From Charina bottae (taxonomy: Eukaryota; Chordata; Lepidosauria; Squamata; Charinaidae): a stretch of DNA of 64,000 nt. Below are positions 52,344 through 63,790 of the stretch, one piece after another. The stretch covers positions 72,517,414 to 72,581,413 of the forward strand of contig JALMGJ010000002.1 in the NCBI GenBank assembly GCA_023362775.1, read 5' to 3'. Numbering within the stretch: the stretch's first letter is position 1; each line of letters begins with the position of its first letter. Made by a program: the position numbers and the translations under genes. A model generated the notes under the pieces. The model saw only the letters and a list, made by a program, of their open reading frames with translations, did not search any database and had not been told where the DNA came from.

Positions 52344-53279
52344 TGTGGTGGGTAGAACTGTCTTGCCTGAATCTCTGCACTGTGTCCCACTAGGGCTCTA
52401 CATCTGCTTGAACCAGGTAGCCTGGCTGGCAATTCTGTACTGCATGTGATATATTGAAATCACCTGGACTAATGCTATGCTAATAATTGTAAAATAAATA
52501 ACTGCCAGATTGTTTTCAAGTTGCTTATGGATCATCTCCTTATGGCAGAGCTTTCCAAACTGTGTGTCGCGACACATTTCTGTGTCACGGCCACGCCCCA
52601 GGTGTGTCGCAGGGGAAACCGGAAGAGAAGACCATGCACCACGTGGAGCCCCGCCCAGCCCTTGCCGCGCCGCCAATCCCTGCTCCGTGCCCAGCTCTTG
52701 CCACAGAACCCAGGTAAGTTACCAGCCCGACAGGGCCGCAACTGGGGGAGAGGGTGCAGGGACGCGACTAGGCCACCGCGCTGGGGGTGTGGGGGGTGCA
52801 GGGACGCAAATAGGCCGCCGCGCTGGGGGGTGGGGGGTGCAGGGATGCAAATAGGCCGCCGCGCTGGGGGGGTGGGGGGTGCAGGGAGGCGACTAGGCCG
52901 CCGCGCTGGGGGGTGGGGGGTGCAGGGAGGCGACTAGGCCGCCGCGCTGGGGGGTGGAGGGACATAGCACATGTGATGTGGGGCAAATGTTAGTGGCCAC
53001 AACAGTGCAAGGAAGGGTGTACAAAACATTTCGAATGCAAAACCTTGTGTTTCAACCTTGCCCTTGTCACACCAGGCAATGTTTCGGGGCTGGCAAGCCT
53101 GCTTTGAGGGTGAAGCGCCCAGCTCTTGGGTATGGGCCACATCCAAAATGCCAGCACGGCAAGGGCTGGGCGGGGCTCCACGTGGTACATGGCATCCTCT
53201 TCCGGGTTCCCGTGACACACCTGGGCCCTGGCCGTGACACAGAAATGTGTTGCGACACACAGTTTGGAAAGCTCTGACC

Positions 53280-53398
53280 TAGGTGACTTCAAGACTTGTG
53301 GACTTCAAATCCCAGAATTCCCCAGCCAGCCTTGCTGAGTAGGGAATTCTGGGAGTTGAAGTCCTCATATCTGAAAGTGGCCAAGATTGAAAAACACT
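53280..53398. mobile_element. hAT MITE family B, nested
   Basis: GGACTTCAAATCCCAGAATT and TCTGGGAGTTGAAGTCC form the arms; the right end is GATTGAAAAACACTG. It lies inside the composite element. Confidence 0.65.
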
Positions 53399-53504
53399 GC
53401 TCATGGTCTTGGGTCCATGACCTCCCCATCAAGCACACCTGGAGGGCATTTTTGTATTTTATCTACAATTACATACAATACAATACATACGGTACAAGAC
53501 TGGG

Positions 53505-53660
53505 GGGCCGGGGGCGGGGTTTGGAGCCAGGACCCAATCGAGTGTGCCGGGGGGGTGGGGTTTGGAGCCGGGAGCCAATCGCGTGGGCCAGGGTTTGGAG
53601 CCGGCAGCCAATCGCGTGGGCCGGGGGCGGGGTTTGGAGCCGGCAGCCAATCGTGTGGGG
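53505..53660. repeat. CCAAT minisatellite in the composite hAT element
   Basis: About four copies of a unit containing GGGTTTGGAGCC and AGCCAATCGCGTGGG. It is the reverse complement of the unit at 49905-50065. Confidence 0.75.
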
Positions 53661-53749
53661 CGGGGACCCCTCATTACAGTGTCACGAAATTATGGATGGC
53701 TAAAAGGCGTGTCACCAACATGAAAAGTTTGGAAAGCCCTGCCTTATGG

Positions 53750-55329
53750 TCTGGGATAGAATCTTCCCCAGTATTTATGGCATTCTGAATAGTTTTATAG
53801 CTTGCTGGATCCTGCTTTTTCTTATTTTTGGACAATATTTGCTCTCTTCCATCACTTGGCACTTCTCCAGTTCACTAAGATTTTTCAAAGATAATACACA
53901 AAGATTTGGCTAGACCAATGATAATCTGCAGTAGTTCATTTTTGGTCACCATTTGAATTAGGAATGTGTCTTTTGACAAAGCGGCAAGGCTGATTTCTGA
54001 GCAAGTGTATTAATTTTTTGAGTTCTATTTATAATTTTCCAGGTCTTTTTAAATCGGTTAAATAATTATGATTATTAATTTTGTGATGTTACCTTGTAGT
54101 GTCGTGTGTATACTTTTTCTTCTGTTAAATATAATAAAATATATTTAAACACTGAATGTAGAGGTACCTGAGTTGCCAGGGCTGAGGCACACTCTACCCC
54201 ATACTTTAAACAAACTTTCTTCCTGGAAAAAAGAAGCCCACTAGATATCCTGCACTGAGACATGTTTGCAAGTGGAAGCACAGATTTCTGGAACAATAAA
54301 CAGTTTGGACATGTAAAAGGATAAGTTGTACTAAGCATTTTCCCCAAAGTGGATTTTCTTAGGACTTCCAAGAATATGAATGATCTCTCCTTGGTTGTCT
54401 TTACCATATAGATAATGACAAATAGAGGTATTTATTTCCTATTTAGGCAAAGTAACTTCATAGCCAGATCTTCCAAATATTTATGGTAGTGGTTAGTAGA
54501 CCTTATCTATTTTAATATAAAAATATTTTCTCATTTCATACAAATGGCAAGGAAAAACAACAACAAATATACAGGATGGTAGCATTCTCTGAATATTCAT
54601 AGGTGGTCCAAGTATGTTAAAAGATGAAACTAAACTTTTTTTTTCATTTTTGATGCCTTGACCCACAGGTTCATATGTATTTCGATGAAACCGATTATCT
54701 GGACAGATTTTGAGTTTTCTCTGAATGTAGTACTGAGATTTCTTTGGTTATGTTGGTGGATGACCCATGCCAGAAACTACACAGGAAAAATGTGACCATG
54801 CTAGTTTTCCTGTCCTTCTTGGCAGCTTATGATACCATTGCCCATGGTATCATTCTGGGCTAGGGTTGATTTGGTAGCACTGTTTTTCAGTAATTCTGAT
54901 AGCTGCTATCAGGATGTACCCAGAAGGTGATGCTGGGTGACTGTTGTTGGCGCCTGAGTGCTGCAGGTGATAAAGGAAGGATACATTCTATGGTTCATTA
55001 ATGGTTGCTTTCACTGATCATTTTCCAAATTAAATTCATAATTGTTTTCTCCCTCAGCAGTAGGTGTGAAAGCCAATCACCTGCTCTCTGGTATCCACTG
55101 TCATAATTAGGATGGTGCAAGTAGGGAATCAAGATGGCATTTATTAATTGAAACAGCTTTGCTAACATGGAAATTGCTTAGAACAAATGTAGACTTCAAG
55201 TTCTAAGTGTCATCATGCACTTGGAGACATAGGCTTGCCTGGAACGAAGGAAACAATAGTTCCTCCTGGGGGTGGTTAGCTTAGTAATATCCTCCTTTTA
55301 AGAACTCACCATCTTTTGGATTTTTCTAT
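53750..55329. other. Intergenic, no recognised feature
   Basis: AT-rich; no exon, RNA gene or repeat family recognised. Confidence 0.4.
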
Positions 55330-55438
55330 TTATTTTATAGTGGATTTTAGATGTATAGGTTTTAACTTTTTATAATATTATTGTAAACCGCCCAGAGTCT
55401 ACTGTTGTAGAAATGGGCGGTGATAAATCCAAAAGATA
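55330..55438 (+). mobile_element. CR1-like LINE 3' tail
   Basis: GTAAACCGCCCAGAGTC ... GAAATGGGCGGTGATAAATC leads straight into the GATA microsatellite. Confidence 0.55.
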
Positions 55439-55448
55439 GATGGATAGA

Positions 55449-55513
<65 letters not shown>
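55436..55513. repeat. (GATA)n-(GACA)n compound microsatellite
   Basis: About seven GATA units followed by about eleven GACA units, seeded at the A-rich end of the LINE tail. Confidence 0.92.
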
Positions 55514-55935
55514 TCACAATAGGTGAAACTGTTTGATGAAATGCCCAAGCTGCAGTTTACTTTTGTACATACAATATTTACAGTTAAGCTGTAGTGTATA
55601 TGTTAGATGTTTAGTATTGCAATTTGTTCAGTTTTGTAAGGGTCTTTTAAAGTTTTTTTTTTGTGGGGTCTCTTATTTCTTGGCTTGGTTTATTTTTTAT
55701 TTTTTTGTTGTTCATTAATAGTTTTTAGTATTGTATGGCCCTTTTCTATTGCTTATTAATTATATTCTGGTACTCTGCTTATTTTTTGGAATCTTCTTAC
55801 AATAAGAAATAAAGAACAAGAGAAAACTTTACAGGCCACCTAAAGTTTCAAATATAATGAATGTAGAAATACATCCACTTTATAGCTATCAAGCTCCAGC
55901 TATTACACTGATGTTAGCAAAACCATCCACTAAGT

Positions 55936-56207
55936 CAGAGGTTTCCAAACTGTGTGTCGCGACACAAAAGTGTGTCACCACACAGAGTCTGGTGTGTCGC
56001 CACAGAACCCAGAAGCGCTGATCATCATCAGCGCTTCCGGGTTTTCCCGCGGGCGACACACCAACGGCGGCGCGCAAAAACCAGAAAGCGGCAGCAGCGC
56101 TTCCGGGTTTTTGCGCGCTGCCGCAACGGCGGCACTTCCGGGTTTTCCCGCGGCGACACACCAACGGCGGTTGGTGTGTCGCCGCGGGAAAACTTTGGAA
56201 AGCCCTG
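55936..56207. mobile_element. hAT MITE, family A (272 bp)
   Basis: Perfect 8-bp duplication CACTAAGT (55928-55935, 56208-56215). Ends CAGAGGTTTCCAAACTG / TTTGGAAAGCCCTG. Its interior closely resembles 5479-5740 in inverted order. Confidence 0.92.
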
Positions 56208-56949
56208 CACTAAGTATTCCACTAAATTGTGTTCCCTTTCAATATTGGGAAATGTGGATGACAACACAGAAAGGCATTCTGCAGATTCTTCAGATCAAAG
56301 GCTACAGATCAAATGCTGCAGTCTGATGTGTGGGCTTATAGGTTGGGGAAAAAATCTGTGATGGGCCCAACAAAGTCAATGAACACACTTGATTGAATGA
56401 GGTACTGTATGCTTTTATTTTATTAGCACATTTGGATTTTTGCACCATAGAATCATTAATAGAGGCATCTTACATACAGCAGAAAAAAATTCTGCAGTGA
56501 TATGTACATTCAATATTTTGAAAATAAAACAGTGATAAATAGCTATAGCACCATATATACGTATACCAAGGTTGCTCTTTGGCCAACATTTTCTTTCTTT
56601 CTTAAGCATATTGGTCAGAGGAAAATAGACACGACTCATGTTAGTTTACTGTAGTTTATCTGGGGGTAGCATAGGGCTAGAGTCATCCACATTCGGGGTA
56701 GAATTGCTGCATTTTAACAATGTGAATGAGTATTGATGTTTAATCTTTAAGGTGCCACAGGAAAAACACCAGTTTTTGCAAGAGGCTAAATGTAGTTACC
56801 TTTCTGGAACTGACAAGGTCCTGATGATTCAGGAGGGTCTACAGGGTATTTCCGAAACCCTAGCTTTCTATGCAGAAATTCACAGAGTCACTCTTTGTCA
56901 TGTCAAAGTAAAATAGTGATATTCACATGTTCATGCCCCTCCAAAGAGG

Positions 56950-57320
56950 CAGGACCGGCTCTAGGCTAAGGCCAAGTAGGTACTGTCCTAGGAGTGACAA
57001 ATTTTAGGGGGCACCAAAATTGAAAAGACTTCCAAAAAACATAATAAAAAAGTGAAAAGCAGTAACAACGCACATTGTGAGCCAGCATGCCCGCTTGAGA
57101 GTTAAACATAATTTTGCAGTGTAAATAGGATGAAAATGTCCAAGAAAAAAAATTGTCTGGGGCTGAAAATCATAAGTGTAACGCTCAAAAACTCAAAGGA
57201 AAAAAGAAACAAGAGGGAGCATTTTTGAAATTCCTAACAAAATTGGAAGATGAGCCAAACCATAGGGGGCGCTAGAATATGACTTTGCCTAGGGCGCCAA
57301 AATGTCTAGAGCTGGGCCTG
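56950..57320. mobile_element. hAT MITE, family C (371 bp)
   Basis: Ends CAGGACCGGCTCTAG / CTAGAGCTGGGCCTG are imperfect inverted repeats, with a perfect 8-bp duplication CAAAGAGG (56942-56949, 57321-57328). Confidence 0.88.
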
Positions 57321-57328
57321 CAAAGAGG

Positions 57329-59663
57329 GAAAAGGCGCAATAGACTATTAATATTACTTAGCTACTGTGTCCTTAGTTACAATGAATGAAGTTGCCTCAA
57401 AAGTCCTTATATTTCAGTAACGTATGATTACTGAAATGTCACCCTCTCGTTGACAGTGACTTTCCTTTATTCACAAACATTTAGTGAATTGCCACAGCCA
57501 GCACCATCTAGCCCTCAGTTTCAATAGGATAAAGCTACATTCTCTTGCCAATTATATTCTACAGCTGGAAATTTCAGGATGAGTGACTGAAATTCAGGCA
57601 CCTGAATCCAAACTCCTGCTCAGTGGAGAAATTCTAATTAAAGCATCCTCAGTATCTAATAGCTTCTACCTGAAGACATTAAGGGCACAGGAACCCATCA
57701 TTTCTCTTGACAATTGGTTGCACTGTTGCTCTTACTGTTAGGAAATTTCTTCCTAACATTCAACTAGAATCTCTCTTCCTGTAACTTACTACCTTATTCT
57801 GTGTCTTATACTCTGGGATGTTGGAGAAGAGATCTTCACCTCCATCTGATACTTAAAAAATGGCATATCATCTTCTAATCGGGCACATTTAACATCTTTT
57901 GTTAAACATACCTAATTTCTAATTTTTCCAGTCTCTACTTGTCAACAACATTTTAGTTTCAACTCTTTGTCTTCCACAGTGCCTTTCAATGCACCTGTTC
58001 CAACTTGAATCTTTTTTAAAATGTGGTGTCTGGATGGTGAAATTTCAAGTTGACTATGAAAAATGGTAGATCTTTTTTTTTTAAACTGAGTGAATCAGTA
58101 ACAAAGTAGAAAATGAGATCCAGCATAAGTAAATATAGTGAATGTTAGGCTAAACCTCTGTTTGGATTTGCAATGACTGTGAATACTAAAGAAAAGGTTC
58201 ATTGAAAATCTTGACTCAGTATGTAGTGGCAATTCAGAATAAGTTCAGTTTTAAGAAAAAATGGAAAACAATTATGCTTTTATAGTACTCTATAATGCAG
58301 CCATGTCTAGAACATCTCTAGTGGTCCCAGAGCTCCAAGTACCTCAAAAGACATGGAAAATAATATTCTCCATAGCATATGGCATTCTCTGTCAGTGGAT
58401 GTGGTGATTTACACTAGCTTCAACGAATTTAGTAAAATATTAGGCATACTCACAGAATTGAAATGACTCTTCATCACAGTTGAATTTCTACTGCTCTTGG
58501 TAATAGACCATGAATTTTTCTTGACACTCATATCCAATTTTTCACTTATTTTTCATATTACAAAATATATAAATCTTTGCAACTTTTAATTTTGCCAGCC
58601 TTGCCACCACTATGTTTTAATCCATGGAGCCTGGGCACAAAGCAACTCAGAAATTAATCCAATGCGGTGACATTATTTTGTTCAAAAGTTGAAAGATTAA
58701 GGGGTACTAGTACTCTACGGGCACTGGAAAACTGATGGCAGGGAAAAGGAAATGCTTTGGGAGAAGATTTTCCATTCTGTGACAATGTTATTCTTGACAT
58801 ATATCAGGCTTAGAAAAAGCCTGTATTCCCCAAACTTTGTTAACAACAAGCTATGAAGAAACAGGGAAGGGGAGTTCCTGAAATAATCTCTGCTCATAAT
58901 GAAATAAACTTATGGAAAGAACTCTAGCATTTCCTGTGAATCAGAAGACTTTTGTATCTTTATGAATGGAAGGGCATTTTAGCCTCTCAGGATTAGCTTG
59001 GGTGATACTGTCTAGTTGGTTTCTTATTAGTCTACTCTCAGAGGAATAATATATAGATCTATAACCCTGACTTAAAGCAAGTTGCAGGCAGAATCAATTT
59101 GGTCTGGCCATAATACATTCCATGTGTCATTAGTTAGCCAGTATCAAATAAGTTAAAGAACTCTAATTAAAAAATATGTCTTTTCTTTATATTATACATA
59201 AAACACGGTGTGCATATATTTCCCATTTGATTAAAAAAATCACCTTAATTTAAAAAAAATAAATCAAGAGCAACAAAACTACTGTAAAAAAAAGAATAGC
59301 ACCATTTCTCTGCTCCAGCTGAAGCAGCCCACACATGAATGATGTACGTGCACACACACACTTATATGAACATATGGACCCATGAGCAACTGTGTTGCAG
59401 GCAGTAAAAATGGCAGCAAGATGATTCTCAGATCAAATGCTTGCCAGTGTATATCTAAGACCTTACGCAGGCTAAGAATGGCAGGGAGCCTGAAAGGCTG
59501 AAACTCTTCTTTTCTTCAGTACGTCAGTTCTCCAAACTCACTTCAACATTTATACAGCTTTGTTTCTATCCACTGTGCCACTACCTGCTAAAAAAAAAAA
59601 GTTGGTGAAAGATCATGGAGAACTACAACATTTAGAACCATAAAGGAGTGAAGAATTAGTACT
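57329..59663. other. 3' flank of the Kunitz-collagen gene, no recognised feature
   Basis: AT-rich. If the Kunitz exon splices on at its GTAGGA donor, a tiny terminal exon should lie here on the minus strand; I could not identify it. Confidence 0.4.
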
Positions 59664-59689
59664 TCATGGGACGCTTTGCCAGCTCCTAC

Positions 59690-59869
59690 CTGCATCTGCC
59701 TGGGGCTTGCAGTGAAGCTCACAGTCCTCTTTGGAGCTGAAGCGGTTGGAATTCCCTCCGCAGCCACTGTAGATAAAGGGCCGACATTCCAATACTCTCT
59801 GGTTATAGTACCATCTTAGGGTGTATTTGCTGCACTCGCCCTCTTCCAGACGCAAGGTGCACGGGTCAG
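59690..59869 (-). CDS. COL7A1: Kunitz/BPTI exon of a collagen, COL7A1-like C-terminus
   Basis: This 180-bp exon is phase 1 at both ends, as Kunitz cassettes usually are. It encodes ADPCTLRLEEGECSKYTLRW and on through the GCGGNSNRF core to EDCELHCKPQADA. All six Kunitz cysteines are present in standard spacing. The residue after the second cysteine (P1 position) is Ser, so trypsin-type inhibition is unlikely. The stretches YTLRWY and PFIYSGCGGNSNRF are closest to the terminal Kunitz domain of type VII collagen, though the longer loop seen in mammals is absent. The acceptor ends TTCCAG and a good donor GTAGGA follows GCAG. If unspliced, the frame runs on to a stop at 59664-59666. Other Kunitz collagens (COL28A1, COL6A3) are the alternatives. 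It is not a venom-type Kunitz: there is no signal-peptide exon next to it. Confidence 0.65.
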
Positions 59870-62785
59870 CTGGAAAAAAAAATAGCAGTGAGGATGAAAC
59901 AGGCCAATGCATTAGATGTTACGCTTAGCTGCAATTCAGCAGAAATATGGGCCATTCTTTCTAATGCTTCAGATAGAATTGTACTGTAAGATATTACAAG
60001 AATAGGATGGAAAGAAGCCAGAGTGCTGGTAGTTACACAGAGTTATACTTTGTATACACCCATTCAGTTATTTAAGCCTAAAGACCAATGCTGAGCAGTA
60101 GAAGTCTAATGTTATTAAACTTTAGCCATCCCGGTTTATGACACAGTGTTCATATATTATCTACACACTTCATTTTTTCTTCTCAAGAGAGAAACTATAT
60201 GGTTTAATAAATTTACTGATTATGGGGATTGCCTCTAACGGCACTATGAAGAATCAAAGTTCCTAGTAGACCACACTATCAGTTTGTTATAATAGAGAGA
60301 TTTGATCCAAATTTTCACTAGTGTATTATGGTGGTAGCATTTATTTTGAATGCACAGGATTATTTGCTTGTCAGATGCAACATGAAGTGCAAGGGAATGA
60401 TCCAACATGAAGTGCACAGGGATTGATCCACAGGTTCTTTTGGGAGGGATGCGCAGCTCTTGTATTGAAAATATTGTAAGGACATTGAGATTGTCCTAGT
60501 ATGTGAAGCTTGACATCATGTCTTGATGTGCATTGTTGATATGAGAATTCCTTACACTGTAAGTAGCTTCCCATCATTAGTCAATGCACATTGAGGCAAT
60601 CCACTTGATAAAGATTAGCAAGTAATGCTGCCTTTTCCAAATTAACAGTATGACTCTTAATTGGTACACTTAAGTTGTCTCTCTTCACTTGAGTGAATCA
60701 ATCCTCTTTTGTCTTGGAAGTATTTTCTTTTATCACAAGCATAATGGTTTATTCTTCCAGGGTACTAAAGGGATCAAGGCTCTACTGAAGAAATACAGCC
60801 GTGGAAGTTGTTAATGTTTGTACCTCCACAAACTCAAGTCTTCCAAATGACATACTTTCCTACCATGAAATTCACGTCCTCTTCTAAAAAAAGTACGATA
60901 TTTGGCTCTGCTACCAAGGGCCAATTCTAGTTAGCATACCACACCATCTCCAGATTTATTGAGCCTGCTAAACATCCTGCTCTTCTTCCCCTGTTCCAGA
61001 TGGCATTGAGTCGGATCACGAGAAAAACCTAGGCAGGACATACGTTCCATATTTTAGCCTACAGGACCTGTTTTATTATTAGAAGGTGGGAATAAATGGA
61101 TCTGAATCTGAACAAAAAAGGTTTCTTTGACAGAAAGGCTGTGCAGTAGCTGTGCTGCTTTCCTTCCTCAGAAGGAGCTCTCTCTGTTTGGGGGATGCTT
61201 TGAGGCTCATCATTTCCACAACAAGGAGCAAAGTGTTGGTTTACAAAGTCATGGCCCTAGGAGAAATTTCTGGCCTCTGAATGTCTCTCTTCCCACTCAT
61301 AACAACAACAACAAAAAAAAAATGGAATAGAATGGTGAGTACGTAGAATGGCGGATTCAGGTAATTTCCTAAAAAATATTTCTGGGATAAAATAAATGAA
61401 AGGATTATCCTAGCAACACCTTCTCAATTTAAAAGGGGGAAGTGAACTATAGTTATTATCTCAGCCTAATCTCACTATCCAAAGGCACTTTCAGATACAA
61501 GATTGCAAGTTGCAAAACCGAATCTTAAGTTGCAAATTTTTTAAAAAAAAATCCACTGAAAATGTATTTGCAATTTAGGAAAAAAGGTGGTAACAAAATC
61601 AGGTACTTTTTGGTGCCAACCTATTACTGGCTTCTTTTAATAAGATAGAAATTAAATACTGTCCTGGGGCATGCTATTAATTGATAGTCTTCTCTTGGTG
61701 TAATTCTGCTCAGAAGATGCCAATTGTATATAAATTTCATGCTGGACGATCAGTCATATGAAAAAATGAATTAGCTATTAGGGACAACAGTTATTAAGAT
61801 TAAACAATATTTGCTGGTTGCAAAATATAATATAAAGTATTCCTTTTCTCAGTCATGATAAGGAAAATTCTTTACTTATAATCGCCATCTTGTTGCTCCA
61901 TTACAGTTATTTGGCTTTTACTAGATGGCAAGAACAGGAATAAGACTTAGGCAACTTCAGGCAAAGACTATTTTATTTTGAAGAGAAAAATGTTGTTTTC
62001 CAAGATTGCCAGCTAGTGGTCAAAGTAAGGAATATAGGACTTGGGTTAGACAACAGGTCTTCCCTTTAATGGCCCCCAGGCTTTCCCCAGAGATAAGTGC
62101 GGGACCCTCCCAACTTGCATTTCACAAGGTGGAAAACACATTCATATTCTGCCATGCCTTTGGCCCTAACTGATTGATTGTGTGCATTTCATCTTACTAT
62201 CTATGTCACATTTAAAAACAACCCATTTTTGTTATTTTCTGCTTTTCTGCTTTTGTTGAACACCACTCAGAGTTTTGCACTTGGGATAATATAGAAATAT
62301 TGTAAAATAATTACATGCATACATAGATAAAAGGAGTAGCTTATAACAAACTTATACTCTATGTAGATAAAGACTCTAGTTGAGCACCACTCCTTTTAAC
62401 CATATGGAAGCATCATCTACTTTCTTTTTAACAGTATGGAAATGGTTTTTCACTGCCTATCTATGGGATTTTGTTTTGGCCTTCTTCCAGTCTAACTCAG
62501 AATGCTGGGATTGTCTAGTGTATCCCATGCAAGTACTAGTCAGATATGACCTGCTTATCTTTTTCAAACTCAGCCAAGGTCTACTAGGTAGAGTGGATTT
62601 AAAGCCATTACTTATTTCATAGAAGTTATCGAAGTTATCAAGCAGTCTATGGATGATTGCACTTTTACTAATTATTTCCGTAAATTTCAAAAGGAGCTCA
62701 GTGTTCCAACCTTTTACTATCCACAGAGAAAGCCACAAGCACACACCAATCTTTCAAACACACATCAGAGACTGATGCAACTCAC
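59870..62785. other. Intron of the Kunitz-collagen gene
   Basis: This 2.9-kb AT-rich interval lies between the two collagen exons. I see no further exon, RNA gene or clear repeat in it. Confidence 0.5.
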
Positions 62786-62905
62786 CATCCCTCAACATAG
62801 GGCTCTCAGTCCCATCTGCTACCAGGCCCTCTTCATAGTCTTCCTCTGCATAGACATACTCATACTCAGTTCCATCTGCTTTCAATATGTTTCGTTCCTG
62901 GCCCC
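62786..62905 (-). CDS. COL7A1: Acidic, Tyr-rich exon upstream of the Kunitz exon (same gene)
   Basis: This is a 120-bp open segment with acceptor TTTTGTAG and donor GTGAGT. It encodes GQERNILKADGTEYEYVYAE, then EDYEEGLVADGTESPMLRD, and ends one base into a codon. That phase fits the Kunitz exon at 59690-59869, giving LRD-A-DPC across the junction. A Glu/Asp/Tyr-rich linker before the Kunitz domain matches what I recall of the NC2 region of COL7A1. Exact homology is weak, so the assignment leans on the pairing with the Kunitz exon. The collagenous exons would lie beyond the right edge. Confidence 0.55.
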
Positions 62906-63029
62906 CTACAAAACAGAGATAGTTGGTTCAAAAGGTGTCAGGTAAAGAAGTCTAGATGGCAAGGAGGGAACAACAAACATGTTGAGTCCATAAGGTGGGG
63001 CATACTTACAACTGTATCCCTAGAATGGA

Positions 63030-63790
63030 TTATTTATTTATGTAGGTATTAAATTTGTAGGCCACCCAATTCCAAAATGACTTTACAGATTAAAAAAACA
63101 GAAGGAAAACAACATTATAAAAAGAGCAACAATTGTGAACAAACAAAACACTCCTCCTCCAATCACCGTCAGCCTAAAGGGGCCTGTCAAATACCCGAAT
63201 CCAAGGTCTGGGAAAAGAGCTCATTTGAAGGTGGGAAGGACGGGGGCCATAGGAATCTCTGGGGGATGCTGTTTATCTTCAGTGTAGCTGGACGAAAGTG
63301 TAATATTGCAGATGCTGCACTGGCTTTATTTGTTAAGCAAAGCAAGAAATGCATCTTATTGCATAATCTGTATCTCTTCTAAGCAATATAGGATATTTCC
63401 TGAAAAATAAGCACTGTAGGGGGTTTCCAGAGGGTTAGTGCTGCAACAGAGAAGACATGCTTCCTGAGTCCCATCAGGTGACATTGTTTAATGGAAGAGA
63501 CCTGGAGCATGCTAACTCTGCCTGATCATATAGACCAGGCAGAAACTATGAAAGGCAGATGGTCCTTTAGATAACATGGCACTGTGCCATGAAGGGCTTT
63601 GTAGGTGATAACCAGCACCTTGCATTTTACCTGGAAGCCTACTGGTAACTACTGCAGCTCATGTAGCAAAGGTGCTACATGGGCATGAGAAGACACGTTC
63701 AATATTGCTGCTGCATTCTGGACCAGCTGCAGCTTCTGGGTGGTTTTCAAGGGCACCCCCAGATTATTGTAGGGCACTATGAGTTATGAA
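63030..63790 (-). mobile_element. CR1-like LINE 3' region
   Basis: Starts on the plus strand with ATTATTTATTTATGTAGG and a GGCCACCCAAT tail hairpin, then an untranslated region shared with 31155-31530 (TTTCCAGAGGGTTAGTGC). It ends with GCATTCTGGACCAGCTGCAG-type sequence near 63730. Confidence 0.6.

Larger units (their letters stand above)
52546..53741. mobile_element. Composite hAT element, family A (1.2 kb)
   Basis: The outer ends CAGAGCTTTCC (52546) and GGAAAGCCCTG (53741) share a perfect 8-bp duplication CCTTATGG (52538-52545, 53742-53749). A second right end, AGTTTGGAAAGCTCTG, occurs inside at 53276. The segment 52546-53276 therefore looks like a full element by itself (728-731 bp) with inverted ends. 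Inside are a 40-bp-scale tandem array (about 52745-52960, CTAGGCCGCCGCGCTGGGGG), a family B MITE (53280-53398) and a minisatellite (53505-53660). Confidence 0.8.

Noticed and set aside
59664..59912. A stand-alone secreted Kunitz (venom-type) protein
   Set aside because: The frame upstream of the splice acceptor is intron with no signal-peptide exon. The exon is phase 1-1 and pairs in phase with an acidic exon at 62786, and the P1 residue is Ser.
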